A stretch of 64,000 nt of DNA from Blattamonas nauphoetae. Taxonomy: Eukaryota > Preaxostyla > Oxymonadida. The position numbers and the translations under genes are program-made. Position 1 is the first letter of the stretch; every line of letters begins with the position of its first letter. Under the pieces are notes generated by a model. It was not told the DNA's origin. It searched no databases and saw nothing but the letters and a program-made list of their open reading frames with translations. The stretch covers positions 22,675 through 86,674 of the forward strand of contig JARBJD010000308.1 of assembly GCA_033064195.1 (NCBI GenBank), given 5' to 3'. Below, piece by piece: positions 31,656 through 42,525 of this stretch.

Positions 31656-33198
31656 TCAATTTGACGAGGGGGAGGAATCAATAATGTTGACTGACGAATT
31701 CTTTCGACTCAGCCCATTGGGAGTGGTTGTCTCCAAATTCGTGTTTTTATCTTCTTTGACCTGGCTGACGGAGACGGGACGTGATATCACCTCACTGCGT
31801 GTTCGGTTGAGTCCTTTCCGTGGTTGTTTGTCCTTTCGGCTGTGATGTTGGGCTGCAAGTTGTGACTGGTGTAATGCGACATCACTCATCAGTTCTTCCA
31901 ATTCAGCAACCTTCTGGATTCGGTCGATCAATTCGGAGACGGTTTGCCGTTCGCGTCGTTCGCATTCTGCTTTTGCTTCACAAACCTGCTGATATCGAGT
32001 TTGTAGTTCTTTCAGTTGGGTATCATGAGATTGCTGCAATTGGGCGATCTCTTGTTGTGCTTTAGACAGCGCGAGATTCCACTCTGCTTCCTTTTTGGAG
32101 TGATGTGACACTGATCGGATCAGCTTAGAAATTATGAGAGTATGAGACTGAGAGTCGGAAGCGTGGGTTGCACAAGCATTTTCTAACTGAGATAACGACG
32201 TAGAGAGAGTGGAACATTCCTGTTCGGCCGCCTTGAGTTGAGTGAGAGTGGTTTGAAGTTCCTCTGCATGCTGTGTTTTCAGTCCATCAATCAGATTGTC
32301 CTTCTCTTGCAATTCCTCTGTTAAACTCCGTCGTGTCTCGGAAAGTTCCGTCTGGAGCGATTTCACAAGTGTTTCTTGTTCCATTCTGGATCGCTCTTGT
32401 TCCTCCGCATGCTGTGTTTTCAGTCCATCAATCAGATTGTCCTTCTCTTGCAATTCCTCTGTTAAACTCCGTCGTGTCTCGGAAAGTTCCGTCTGGAGCG
32501 ATTTCACAAGTGTTTCTTGTTCCATTCTGGATCGCTCTTGTTCCTCCGCATGCTGTGTTTTCAGTCCATCAATCAGATTGTCCTTCTCTTGCAATTCCTC
32601 TGTTAAACTCCGTCGTGTCTCGGAAAGTTCCGTCTGGAGCGATTTCACAAGTGTTTCTTGTTCCATTCTGGATCGCTCTTGTTCCTCCGCATGCTGTGTT
32701 TTCAGTCCATCAATCAGATTGTCCTTCTCTTGCAATTCCTCTGTTAAACTCCGTCGTGTCTCGGAAAGTTCCGTCTGGAGCGATTTCACAAGTGTTTCCT
32801 GTTCGATTTTGAATTGTTCATGTTCCTCCGCTCGCCTGATCAAATCTTGTTTTATTTTCCGTTTTTCCTCTTCCTTCTGCTTCAACTCCTGATCTTTCTC
32901 CTGAACCATTCGCTGGAAGTGATCCCGCTCAGCCTGAACCATCGACAAATTTGTCGAGAGTTGATTGATTTCTTCTTGAAACATAAGATATTCCTGGTGA
33001 TTGTCTGAAGCAGTTAGATCCTGTTCGCCATACTCCAAATCATCTGTTCCATATTCTTCATTATCGTCCTCAGTAGTGAGATCTCCCTCATTTTCCTCAA
33101 AATTGACGTTATTGGGCGTAGAGAGTTGGTCATCGGGTGGAAGTTCGTCAGATATCTGTGAAAAATGAATGCTGACAAATCGGGGAGCAACACACCAT
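31656..33198 (-). CDS. Long coiled-coil protein with 47-aa tandem repeats
   Basis: An almost continuous coiled coil of about 500 residues. Its core has four near-identical 47-residue units containing TLVKSLQTELSETRRSLTEE and LQEKDNLIDGLKTQHAEEQE. C-terminal coil (SELIDRIQKVAELEELMSD) and a basic Ser-rich tail (RKDKQPRKGLNRTRSEV). The N-terminal acidic segment (ISDELPPDDQLSTPNN ... EDDNEEYGTDDLEYGEQ) is reached through a 40-nt intron (33156-33195). I place the start at ATG 33198, immediately before that intron, but the open frame extends further upstream (SNDAVSFDEWIAPITSC), so more exons are possible. Probably a structural or tethering protein. It follows the kinase gene on the same strand, only about 150 bp away. 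Confidence 0.7.
32262..32823 (-). repeat. 141-bp tandem repeat, 4 copies
   Basis: Copies begin near 32262, 32403, 32544 and 32685, almost identical including silent positions; each encodes 47 aa of coiled coil. Recent expansion or homogenisation. Confidence 0.95.
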
Positions 33199-33348
33199 TG
33201 GGGAGATGTCTGAGCATGACGTTATGGGTGCAATCCATTCATCAAAGCTAACCGCGTCATTTGAGACAAAAGACGAAATAAAGGAAATATAGAATGTGAG
33301 AATAAAACAACGTATCAACCTGACATAGCAGAGAGAGGATTCAGGAAG

Positions 33349-36300
33349 TTAATCAGTCAAAACAAGGATTACACTAAGCGCCGCAACATGAGCAAGCGAA
33401 ATGGGCACAAGCGGTTGTGGAGGGTACCCATAGCGAAGAAAAAACGCCTCCGGATCGTCCAGAGCCTGTGCATAGAAATCAGACTCAAATGACAGAGGAG
33501 GAGAGGGCGGGGATGGGGGAAGGAGAGGCGGAGCGGAGTCAACTGGGACAGGTGAAGAGTATGGCGTGAGGAGAGGCTGGTCTCGGCTTGAAATGGCGAA
33601 AGTGTCGAGTTGATCCGCTAGGCTGGCCATTGGGAAGGAGGGGGAGGGAAGAAAGAAAGATGGGTGCGGTGGGGGCTGAGACGGTTTGATTGGAGTGAAC
33701 GTGAGACGCTTGAAAGTGGTCTCGACCTCCAACACGTCTCCGCCCCGACGACCACTCGCCGTGACACGACTGGAAGGCGATGAGGTGATGACAGCTTGCG
33801 TGGGGGAGGGCATTGTGTGGTGGGAGGGTGTTGGCAAACGAAAATCTCGCTCGCTCTGTCGACGGGACAGAGTTTGGGGAGTTGTGATGAGAACAGAAAG
33901 AGCGTCAGTGGGAGCGCTGCCTCTTCGACGAGGGGTGTGGGTTTGGAAGGACGAGGAGAGAGACAGGGAGGGGTTCGAGTTTGGGGAGGATGGGATCTCG
34001 AATGTCCGTTCGTCGTTCGTTCCTGACGAGATGCTGTCAAAATGGAGAACCGGATCCATCGTGTTTGGATTCGTCGCGGGACGAGAAAGAAAGAGGTTCG
34101 ATTCGAGATTGTTCAGCGATGCAGACGGGAGTGGGGAATGGAAAGAGGCAGACGAACGCTTCGAGTCGGCTGCAAGGATGGTGGGTGTGTTGATGAGAGA
34201 CGAGGACGACGTGGAGTGCGCGCGTTGGATGGTGAACCCGGCAAAATGGTCTCGGAAGAAGGAGACCAATACAAGTGCTGCGAATTGGCCAGCCAGCTGC
34301 GAAGTGAGAGTGGTGTCGCGAGGTGATGTGTCGGCTGTTCCATTCGCTCCTCTTCCATCCTGCACGTCCCGCTGTGGACGAGGACGGAAAGAGTTGGTGA
34401 AGAGGCGGACAGCAGACACGACAGTGAAGATGGAAGTGATGAGCTTGACGTGGGTGTCGATTGGGAGCGGGGCGAGAATGGAAACGAGGGCTGGCTGTGT
34501 GACCAGACTGAACACACGCAAGATGTCCAGAGCAGGAAGGACAGTGTCGGTCTCACCCACATTTTGGTTTCGGGATGGTGGTCGATCATTGTGAAAGGTT
34601 GGCGATGGGAAGGAAGGGAGAGGATGATGGAAATGAAACGACTCGTCGTCGGCAACAGTTGTGGTGAGATGTGGCGATTCGGAGATGACTGTGAAGAACG
34701 TCGTGTCGTCGTCTCCAGACACGAATGTGGGCTCGTCTTCGTCTGTGTGCATCGTCAGTGTCATCCCAGCGACCCGCTCCCCGTTCGACCTGCTTTTCAA
34801 GATCGGAGGGCGAGAGAGAAGCGGAGGAGGCGGGACAGGTGGTTGGCGACCAGTGCCTGCGAACGACCCAATGCCCTTCCCTCTCCAAATCGACGTTGGG
34901 GAGAGTGTGATGGCCGACGAGATCGTCTCCTTCAGTCCATCCTGATCGCCATCTGTCGCTCTGCCGAGTGTGAGCTGTCCGTATCCAACAGCCGGTGAGA
35001 ACGGAGTCTTCGATTGGCGAGTGTGTGGGCCTGGAAGTGTCTGTGCGCGTGGGGCGTCATTTTTGGGAGTGAAGTGGGTTGTGAGAATAGGATCCTTCAT
35101 CGCACTCTGAAGCTGCGTCTGGTTTGTCGGCGAGACTGAAGTGTTGCGTCGTTTCGAATGCGATGTGAACGGATTGACAAGAAGACTCTGTTTTGGGTTG
35201 GCGTTGACCTGCGCTGAGGAAGTGCGCGGGAGAGAGATGGGCAGCATGAGTGAATTTTTGGCGACAATCGGCTCGTCCCATTCTGTCGTTTCTGGAGAGA
35301 AGCACATTGTGGAGAGAGACGACGGCGTTTCAGTGCTTTCGAATGAGGTCCCAGCGACAGACTTTCCGTGTCTGTCCATTCGCTGGATCTTCCGTGTGGA
35401 GGTCGGCGGGGAGGAGAGAAGATGGGGCGAACGAAGAGCGACACGGCCGAGTGCAGAAATGCCGTCGGTACGCTCTGTCGTTGTTGTCGAGATGGAGTCT
35501 CTCAAATTGGACTTCTCTGAGGCAGGCGCGGCGAAGGAAGGCGACTGGAGAGGATGGTGGACAGACTTGGAGCGTGCTGTGAGTTCCTGCTGAAGATCGC
35601 CAGACGTGACAAAGAACGAGCGAGAACCGCTTTGGTCGAGATCGTCTGTTTCTAGTTCCGTCAGACTGTCGATTGCAGATGCTTTTGGTGTTGTGTTTTG
35701 CGTTGGAGTGCGCGAGGAGACGGAGATTGCTTGGAGAGGAGGCGAGCGAGATGGATAATTAAGGAATGGGCCAGCGTGAGAATTGGAGCGAGAAACAGGA
35801 GCAATTTGATTTTGGAGGATGGTTGCAGGCGAATTGAACGAAAAAGAGAATGCTGAGGGCATCCCAGAATCCGATTCGAATGAGTGGGAGCGCATGGACG
35901 GTGCTTCTGCCGGGAAGTGGGCAAAGTGCATGGGGTGGTGGATTGGAGTGTTTATTGAAGCTTTCGGTTGCATTGGAGAAACAGAAGTGGATGGAAAACT
36001 GAGTTGTGGGAGACTTGGCGACGTCGTCCCGAACAACCCAGGTGAACCACGGGGAGTGAACGGACCTCGTCCAACAAGAACAAAAGAAGGATGGTTGGTC
36101 AAACGTGATGGACTATCGTCAGGAACACTTCCCAAAAGGTGTGGTGACGGGGTGGTGTGAGAATAAACGCGAGGAGGGAGATTCGGGTGTAGGGAGGGGG
36201 TTCGAAAAGAAGAATACGGAGATAGACCAGTGGGTGACGACAGTGGCGATTGAGATGAGAGGTGACTGCTTGTAGCACGCACACTGATCGGAGACAGGAT

Positions 36301-37848
36301 GGAACAAAGCGCGGGGGGAAGTGAAGGTATTGAATGGGACCCCAAAGGTGTGGATGGTGAAAGAAGTGGGTTTTGGGGAGTTGTTTGATCAACATTCACC
36401 GTCATGCCGTTGGAGTGATGAGGAGTGGTGATGAATGCTGGTGACACAAACCTTCGGTCTTCCGTCTCGTCAGTTGGTGGAGATAGTGAATCTAATTGGC
36501 GCCAAAGTCCTCCATCGTCCAGATATGGCTTAGCTTGGAGTTGGAGTTCTTCGTGGGTGGTGAGAACGGCGATGAGTGAGGTGAGTTGGGCAGTCTTGGC
36601 CTCGAAGATCCGAGGATCAGGAGGGATGAGATACGATGGGAGAGCCATTAAATTATTTGTTTGAGCAGATTTGGTCCGATGTGAGTCGTGTTGTGATAGA
36701 TTATAGAACAGTCGCCAAAAAAGAGAGACGATGTGACTTAATCGCCGGAAAATAACTGTGGAAATTCGAATTTGTGGCCATCCGCGAGTTCGGAGGATTT
36801 GGGAGACCTGTGGGAGTTGGAGAATTTCGTCTGGAGTTGGTCGAGAGATAGGGTCAGAGGCTAACATGCGATGGACAATATTGGTGAATGCTTCTGACCT
36901 CCCTTCAAGAGCAGGAGGATTTTCCCGTAATCGATGCCAGAGTGATCCATTTGTTGGCATTTCCACTCGTTCGCTAGCTTCGAAGAGCGTCGCACCAAGA
37001 CTGAAGATATCTGCTGCTGTAGTGGGTGGGTGCTTCAGAATTTCTGGAGCTAGGTAGCGAGAATCTCCGACAGCCGATGATCTTGTCCAATCAGTGATGT
37101 GACTGAGTCCAAAATCTCCGAGTTTGAAATGACCATTATCCATCCTGAAGATGTTGTCTGGTTTTACATCCAGATGAATCACTTGTTGGTCTTGTAATTG
37201 CTTAATTGCGAGGGTGATGTCAACTAATATGGTCCATAATTCAGATTCTTCGAGAAAATCTCGAGTCTCGATGTGGTTCATGAGATCTCCTCCTTCACAC
37301 AGTTCTGTTAAAGTAAACATATGTCCATCTTGCTCCCATGCCTTGTGGAACCCAACAATATGTGGGTGTGGATGAATGTAGGCGAATGTGAAGAGTTCGA
37401 GCATGGCTGCATGTCTGTCAGCTTGTCCCCGATGTGGCTTGTTTGTCCATTTTGCAGCATATAGTTGATTCGTGAGTTTGTCTCTAATTTTGTAGACGTC
37501 ACCAAAGGAGCCACTTCCAATAAAGTGGAGAACTTGGAACGGTTCGCCAATGGCTTCTGAGAACATCTCAATTTTTGTATGAGGTTTCGTTGAATGTGAT
37601 GCTTTTGAAAAAATGCGATTGTTCTTGACAGGCGTAATTGGTCGGACTTGGATAGCTCGTTCCTTTGCGGGAGGCTTTTTGATGAAATGAGTCTCATCAA
37701 AAACAGATGGGTGTGGGATAGGTTTCATTTTTGGACAGAAAACAGAAGCAAAAGAGAGGGTGGAGGTTTGGAGATGGCCGAAAGGAACCGTATGGAGTGA
37801 TTTGTCAAAATGAAGATTCGAATTGTGGGCAACGGGTAAATTGGGCAT
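33349..37848 (-). CDS. Wee1/Myt1-like protein kinase with very long C-terminal tail (1499 aa)
   Basis: The kinase domain (about residues 100-360) has glycine loop IGSGSFGDVYKI, VAIK-type Lys in YAAKWT, HLDVKPDNIF catalytic loop, GDFGLSH (DFG) and the activation segment SSAVGDSRYLAPEIL. The GDSRYLAPE sequence and HLDVKP loop are hallmarks of the Wee1/Myt1 family, which phosphorylates and inhibits cyclin-dependent kinase before mitosis. The rest (about 1100 residues) is Ser/Thr/Pro-rich and disordered with many SP/TP sites, so heavily phospho-regulated. Near the C-terminus is a hydrophobic stretch (LAHVAALSVILVL). A 51-nt intron starting GTAATCC after AALS would instead give a longer hydrophobic tail (DTLFYSHILYFLYFVFCL), suggesting a Myt1-like membrane anchor; this alternative is unproven. 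ATG at 37848. Confidence 0.88.
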   Translation of the reverse strand: MPNLPVAHNSNLHFDKSLHTVPFGHLQTSTLSFASVFCPKMKPIPHPSVFDETHFIKKPPAKERAIQVRPITPVKNNRIFSKASHSTKPHTKIEMFSEAIGEPFQVLHFIGSGSFGDVYKIRDKLTNQLYAAKWTNKPHRGQADRHAAMLELFTFAYIHPHPHIVGFHKAWEQDGHMFTLTELCEGGDLMNHIETRDFLEESELWTILVDITLAIKQLQDQQVIHLDVKPDNIFRMDNGHFKLGDFGLSHITDWTRSSAVGDSRYLAPEILKHPPTTAADIFSLGATLFEASERVEMPTNGSLWHRLRENPPALEGRSEAFTNIVHRMLASDPISRPTPDEILQLPQVSQILRTRGWPQIRISTVIFRRLSHIVSLFWRLFYNLSQHDSHRTKSAQTNNLMALPSYLIPPDPRIFEAKTAQLTSLIAVLTTHEELQLQAKPYLDDGGLWRQLDSLSPPTDETEDRRFVSPAFITTPHHSNGMTVNVDQTTPQNPLLSPSTPLGSHSIPSLPPALCSILSPISVRATSSHLSSQSPLSSPTGLSPYSSFRTPSLHPNLPPRVYSHTTPSPHLLGSVPDDSPSRLTNHPSFVLVGRGPFTPRGSPGLFGTTSPSLPQLSFPSTSVSPMQPKASINTPIHHPMHFAHFPAEAPSMRSHSFESDSGMPSAFSFSFNSPATILQNQIAPVSRSNSHAGPFLNYPSRSPPLQAISVSSRTPTQNTTPKASAIDSLTELETDDLDQSGSRSFFVTSGDLQQELTARSKSVHHPLQSPSFAAPASEKSNLRDSISTTTTERTDGISALGRVALRSPHLLSSPPTSTRKIQRMDRHGKSVAGTSFESTETPSSLSTMCFSPETTEWDEPIVAKNSLMLPISLPRTSSAQVNANPKQSLLVNPFTSHSKRRNTSVSPTNQTQLQSAMKDPILTTHFTPKNDAPRAQTLPGPHTRQSKTPFSPAVGYGQLTLGRATDGDQDGLKETISSAITLSPTSIWRGKGIGSFAGTGRQPPVPPPPLLSRPPILKSRSNGERVAGMTLTMHTDEDEPTFVSGDDDTTFFTVISESPHLTTTVADDESFHFHHPLPSFPSPTFHNDRPPSRNQNVGETDTVLPALDILRVFSLVTQPALVSILAPLPIDTHVKLITSIFTVVSAVRLFTNSFRPRPQRDVQDGRGANGTADTSPRDTTLTSQLAGQFAALVLVSFFRDHFAGFTIQRAHSTSSSSLINTPTILAADSKRSSASFHSPLPSASLNNLESNLFLSRPATNPNTMDPVLHFDSISSGTNDERTFEIPSSPNSNPSLSLSSSFQTHTPRRRGSAPTDALSVLITTPQTLSRRQSERDFRLPTPSHHTMPSPTQAVITSSPSSRVTASGRRGGDVLEVETTFKRLTFTPIKPSQPPPHPSFFLPSPSFPMASLADQLDTFAISSRDQPLLTPYSSPVPVDSAPPLLPPSPPSPPLSFESDFYAQALDDPEAFFLRYGYPPQPLVPISLAHVAALSVILVLTD

Positions 37849-38072
37849 GTGACAAGAAAAAACAGGAAATGCTCAAGTGATATTAAGAGCACCTGAATAC
37901 TCTTCGACGAAGAGATGACACCAGGGATGAACATATAAATCAACATTTTCCACGAATTGTGAGAATTGTGTCGAGCTTGGGGATTCAGACGTGAAAAACA
38001 GGCGAAAGAGTAAGAAGGGAAAGGGGACAGCCTGTGGGTGGTGTATGAAGGAACCTGAAAAATGCCGAAAGC
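37849..38072. other. Short intergenic gap, kinase promoter / eIF5A 3' flank
   Basis: 224 bp between the minus-strand kinase start and the eIF5A stop. AT-rich, no ORF supported. Confidence 0.5.
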
Positions 38073-38126
38073 TTATTTTTCTTCTTTCATCGACATGATT
38101 GCTTCGATGCCCATCGCCTTCATGGT

Positions 38127-39747
38127 CAGGGGTTTGATTCGTCAGCACATTTTAGTGCATTCGTCGGATCAAATGATCCGACGGGCACTTTTTTGGCGTC
38201 AGATCATCGCCTATTTGGGAGCTTCGAGTTTTCTTTCTTTTTCTCGTTTTCCACACTTTTCAGCTGTTCATTTCACCTCTCAATTGAAAAAAATCACTTT
38301 GCTGTCTTCATAATACAAAAGAAAGGAGTTTGTGTTCGAATTAAAGACACGTTGGGTGAAGTGGACGGATCTGTCCCTTTGTGATCCCGCCACTTTCTGA
38401 GAAATCATCGATTTCGAAAAGAATTCCCAGTTAATTCTCACAACTTTCGATCATGATATGTTCATCCTACTCTCAAATTGTGTCTATCCCTGTACACATG
38501 ACTTTAGTTTTGGAATCAACCCGGACCCATTGGTTCGAAGCAAGTATTGAGAAATTTCTTTTTTCACTTCATTTCAACTTTTTTGTTCGATTAAACACAG
38601 TTTTTGAACAAACAAAGGCGATATAATCATTTTATGATAGATGTGGGACACAAAAGATTTTGGAGACATATTTCACATTTCATCATAAATACGTAACAAG
38701 GACAGTTGTAGAGTGAAGGAGAGATTGCAGGAAGCTTATTACACCACCTAAAGGAGTGTGAACTCAATTGGAGATGCTCGGGAATCTCATTTCTTTTCTC
38801 ATTTGTTATGGGTTGATCTCGATTCTCAAATTGACGATTTCCACACGGTATCGAAAAAATCATCAATAAAAACTGAATGAAAACACGTGTGAAATGGATG
38901 AAGTCGACATGAACGTGATCCGTCCTTCAATTGGAGAGATCTCTTTCTGCGTCCATAATCGGAGTAGGACGACATGTTATCTCTGTGCTTGCCTAAATTT
39001 GTGAAGAGAATGAAAAATAAGGAATGAGAAAGAGAGCAAACGTGCAAAACACAGAAAAGAGGCTGGATCGGTTCGGATTTGTGGAGTGACGAACCTGTTC
39101 GTCTAATTTGTTGAATCAACAAAGTTGGATGGATAAACACTGAAAAATGTGAAAACGAGAAGGAAATTGAGTGATGAAGGAAATAGGGAGATATTGGCAA
39201 GAAAAGTGATGAAACAATTGTTGTGGATAAAAATTGAACAATTGAGTTTTGTATGATGGAAAACACACCCGAATCGCATTTCAGCGAACATCAGGTCATT
39301 GTCCGTGAGTGGGTTAATCTTGAACACAGGATCCTTGAACGGGGATTTTTGGGCGGGCAAGAGGGGATTTCGGCTTTTGATCACATCCATTATTGGGTTT
39401 CTCAATTTTTCGGATTCTTCTGATTAGGTTTTCGCCATGTCATCTGAGACATGGAAGGCGAAACGGATTGTGATATGACTTTTTCCGGAAAACGGATATC
39501 TTGTCACATTGATTGCGGGATGATCAGACCTTGATCCTCCTTTCTCCACTTCAAGACCATTTTACCTTTCCGTTGACTTTTGTAGTGTAAACCGATTAGT
39601 TCACGAATCATTTTCACAAATATGAGATCTTAATTGTCTATAGATCGCTCAAAGAGGGAATTATGTCCCGAAAAAGAATTATGTCCCATGTCTATGAAGT
39701 GTCGGATCAAAAGTGGTCCGATCAGTCGGATCCTAATCAGAAGCCTG
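38127..39747 (-). mobile_element. CP3: 1621-bp hAT-type element inserted in eIF5A
   Basis: Ends CAGGGGTTTGATTCGTCAGC and (inverse) CAGGCTTCTGATTAGG; perfect 8-bp target duplication TTCATGGT (38119-38126, 39748-39755). A 22-bp palindrome-like site (38162-38183; half-site CGTCGGATCA around an AA centre) starts 35 bp from the left end; the right end carries direct half-sites TGATCCGAC. No transposase. It carries a small three-exon gene. Confidence 0.93.
38826..39390 (-). CDS. Small unknown protein, three exons (CP3 cargo)
   Basis: Exons 39390-39269, 39102-39053 and 38992-38826 with GT-AG introns of 166 and 60 nt give exactly 113 codons (112 aa). The protein begins MDVIKSRNPLLPAQKSPFKD, continues INPLTDNDLMFAEMRFG, and has a Tyr/Arg/Ser-rich middle (KHRDNMSSYSDYGRRKRS) and Cys/His-containing end. 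No family recognised. It lies wholly inside CP3 and is transcribed in the same direction as the host eIF5A gene. Both junctions keep phase, so it looks like a normal gene carried by the element rather than random ORFs. Confidence 0.5.
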
Positions 39748-40175
39748 TTCATGGTGCACACAATCAAGTCCTTGCCCTCTGCAAAGGCGGCTCTGACCTC
39801 ATCTCCGAAGTCGTCTGCGGGGATCTGGAGATCCTCACGCATTATCCCGTCCTCGCCCATCAACGAGCAGAAACCGTCGTCGTCGACATCCGTCAACTGG
39901 TAGTCCGCACGAATGACATCGGGCTGGGGGATTGTACGGGAAGTCTGATAGATGGCTTCGTACTTCTTCCCGTTGAAGAGATCAATCGAGGTGATCTTCA
40001 TTTTCGCAGAACCATGCTTTCCTGGTTTCGAGATTTTGGTCTCGACAACTTTTGAAGGGCGGTCACGCATCGCGACCACTGTTCCAATGCGCACGTCGTT
40101 CACGGCAAGAGGGCGACATTGGGACGACGAATCGTCAACTCCCTCGAACTCCTCCCCAGAGAAATCATCAGACAT

Positions 40176-40841
40176 ATGCTAAATGGCACATAAAGAGAAA
40201 TAGAGAACATGAAGAACAAGGCTTGATGACGGACCTCCAGGTGAAATTCAATTATGGTTCGATCACAGAAAAAAAACTAGAATGGGTCTCGTCCCCTTTT
40301 TTATGGAAGCATACTCCAAAAATGATATGAAGTTGATGGAATAAAACACCCTAGACATGTTTTGAGTGGGATGGGACGCAAAAAAGTGGGATTTCTGGTG
40401 GGATTTTTCCCCATTTTTTTTCTTAAACTCGATTTACGATTTATTAATTGCTAAAACGACGTTGAATTGTACCACGTTTTCAGATATGACCTGGCAAATG
40501 TCAGAAATTGTGAATTCAGTTCACAGAGACGATCACACCCACGATCCGTTCTAAAACCACATCATTCATGAAGGACAGTCTCATTCCACTTCTCGTTCTC
40601 TTTTGAATGATTGTACTGATATCTTATTCTCTTCTGGTGACTCGATGTCGCAGATGGTGCATTCATGGTATGTCTGGCCAGTGATGCGTCTTTCACTATT
40701 TACATTTATTCATCGACTACGTTCTTCAAGCTCTACACGTGTTGTCATCAACTGTTTCTGTGTCTTTGTTCATCTTCTCTCCATTGTCGATTCTTTCTTG
40801 TTCAGGACCTATTCAACACATCAATTCGCACTTTTTCGTCC
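40176..40841. other. Divergent intergenic region
   Basis: Between eIF5A (minus) and the next plus-strand gene. AT-rich, with G-runs (GTGGGATTTCTGGTGGGATT). No gene supported; probably contains both promoters. Confidence 0.5.
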
Positions 40842-42496
40842 ATGTCCTCAAATGAGCATCAAGACACTCCAACTACTGGTATACAGTCCAATATGCTCCT
40901 TCACTCGGAAATCGGTGATCATATCTCTTCCAACTCGATATGGTCTCTCCAAATCCAGGCAATCTGAAAGAGCATCATACTCCTCAAAGAAGACATCCAT
41001 TATACCCCAAACGTCACAGGATTTGAACAATCTCTTTATCTTTCGCTGGACACTGATCCGGTTGTTCGAAATGTGGATGATTCAGACAATCAGAAGACGT
41101 ACATCTCCCAAGCTCCCACACTCGATGACCTGGCCATTGAATGCTACATCAACCTCTGTTTTTTGCAGTCTCTCTGGCACATATGAAGGAGGAGGAAGGA
41201 AAGTTTATCGAAACTCTGGAAGGGATCCGAGAAACAGTGGATCAACTCGACATCACAGATTGGATTCCTCTTGTCACTTTTTCACGAGCTGCCTCAGTCC
41301 TCTTGCCACTCACACGTGTTGGAACAAGTCGCAGCAGTGATACTGGTGACGAGACGGCGTTTCACGACTAGAACGATTGAGCAAACGACTGTCTGGATTT
41401 TGAACTCAGTGCCACAAATAGATGCAGTGAGGATGAATATATGGAAGAAGAAAACCTTAACATGCCATTGGTCGACTTTGAGCGGATTTCACGAGGTAAT
41501 CACGCGGGCACAACATCGAACCTGTGTGAAGGCCACGAAAGTGGAATTAACGAAATCAACAACCACCTGCACGACGGGTTGATCCCTCCCACATATTGCT
41601 GGGTTGTGGTGCTTTTTGGCAACGGCAGTGTGAACGAAGGAATTCACGACACGAACGAGATCGGCGCAGTTGTAAAGCGATATCGTCAATCGAATCAGAC
41701 GCATCTTATCACTCCAAACACACGACAGAATCTTTTTCCATTTTCTTCCCCGTTTCAGCCGCCATCCAACTATCCATATTCGAAATCGGTCTCATTTGTG
41801 ATCTCAACTGTGGGTGACGGGATGCAGACTGCGGAGGAAGAAAACGTGCTTCGGACGGGAACACTTCGTGGTGGAGGTGAGTTTACTTGGGCGGCGTCAA
41901 CGGCAGACGTAGAACTTCGGGATGTGATCCTGAATTCTGTGATGAGCTGGAAAGTCCGAACAACTCGCCATTTCCGAGTCTCTCTCGTCGGAACGGTTAC
42001 TCTCGACAATACCCTGCCGACACCAAACATTTCATGCAAATCGGAAAAGGCGCCAATTGTTGGAACCCACACTGGACTTATCCGAATGGAGACGTCGCAT
42101 CTTGTCGACCTGATCAATTACAACAACGTAGAGGTGATCTTAGAATCGACATTCACGTTTGAATCAACAGCGGAGCAACTCAGAGCTTTTCATGCGGAGA
42201 CGCGGCACAACCCGAACAAGCACAAGGAAATGGTGAAGATCAGGACTCTGAACACGGCTGACCTTGTGAGCGGGGAGGAGAGGCAGCTGTTGATCAACTT
42301 CAAGTTGTGGAAACCATCTTCGCCGACGTCGGATGGAACAGGGTTTGTTCCGGCGATGGATCGACAGAAGCTGAACGAGGTGAAGGAATTTGGTGTCATT
42401 CTTGTGACATATCGCTATTTCAACTCGTTGGACACGGACGCAGTGTTCATTCCTATCACAACACGATTGTGGTGGAGTCAGGAAGGCGGGATTTGA
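40842..42496 (+). CDS. Unknown protein, intron-containing
   Basis: Starts MSSNEHQDTPTT at 40842. A 114-nt intron (40879-40992, GTATACAG...AAAGAAG) leads to DIHYTPNVTGFEQSLYLSLD; a 36-nt intron (41346-41381) removes TAG and TGA and joins SRSSDT to ANDCLDFELSATNR. One change of frame near 41160 (between NLCFLQSLW and HMKEEEGKFIETLEG) I could not explain by an intron. The long final segment (41385-42496) contains mixed alpha/beta sequence such as VTLDNTLPTPNISCKSE and FGVILVTYRYFNSLDTDAVF, and ends TGA. No family recognised. Could continue into the downstream frame by further splicing. Confidence 0.5.
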
Positions 42497-42525
42497 AAGA
42501 TCCCTTGCGCTCGACTCTTCTGATC

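Larger units (their letters stand above)
38073..40175 (-). pseudogene. eIF5A: eIF5A, interrupted by CP3
   Basis: Translation factor eIF5A relieves ribosome stalling and carries hypusine. Part 40175-39748 encodes the N-terminal SH3-like domain with the modification loop SKPGKHGSAKMKI (hypusine Lys in PGKHG) and most of the OB domain (DDDGFCSLMGEDG ... REDLQIPADDFGDEV). Part 38118-38073 encodes the last residues KAMGIEAIMSMKEEK and TAA. Ignoring CP3 and one target copy the parts fuse in frame to 157 aa, the normal length, with no other lesion. As it stands the reading frame runs from CTMN into transposon sequence and replaces the conserved C-terminus. Because eIF5A is essential, an intact allele or paralog must exist, or the element is removed at DNA or RNA level. 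Confidence 0.93.

Noticed and set aside
33686-35593. Plus-strand ORFs (302 and 182 aa) opposite the kinase tail
   Set aside because: Low-complexity Arg/Gly-rich translations antisense to a Ser/Pro-rich tail; no motifs.
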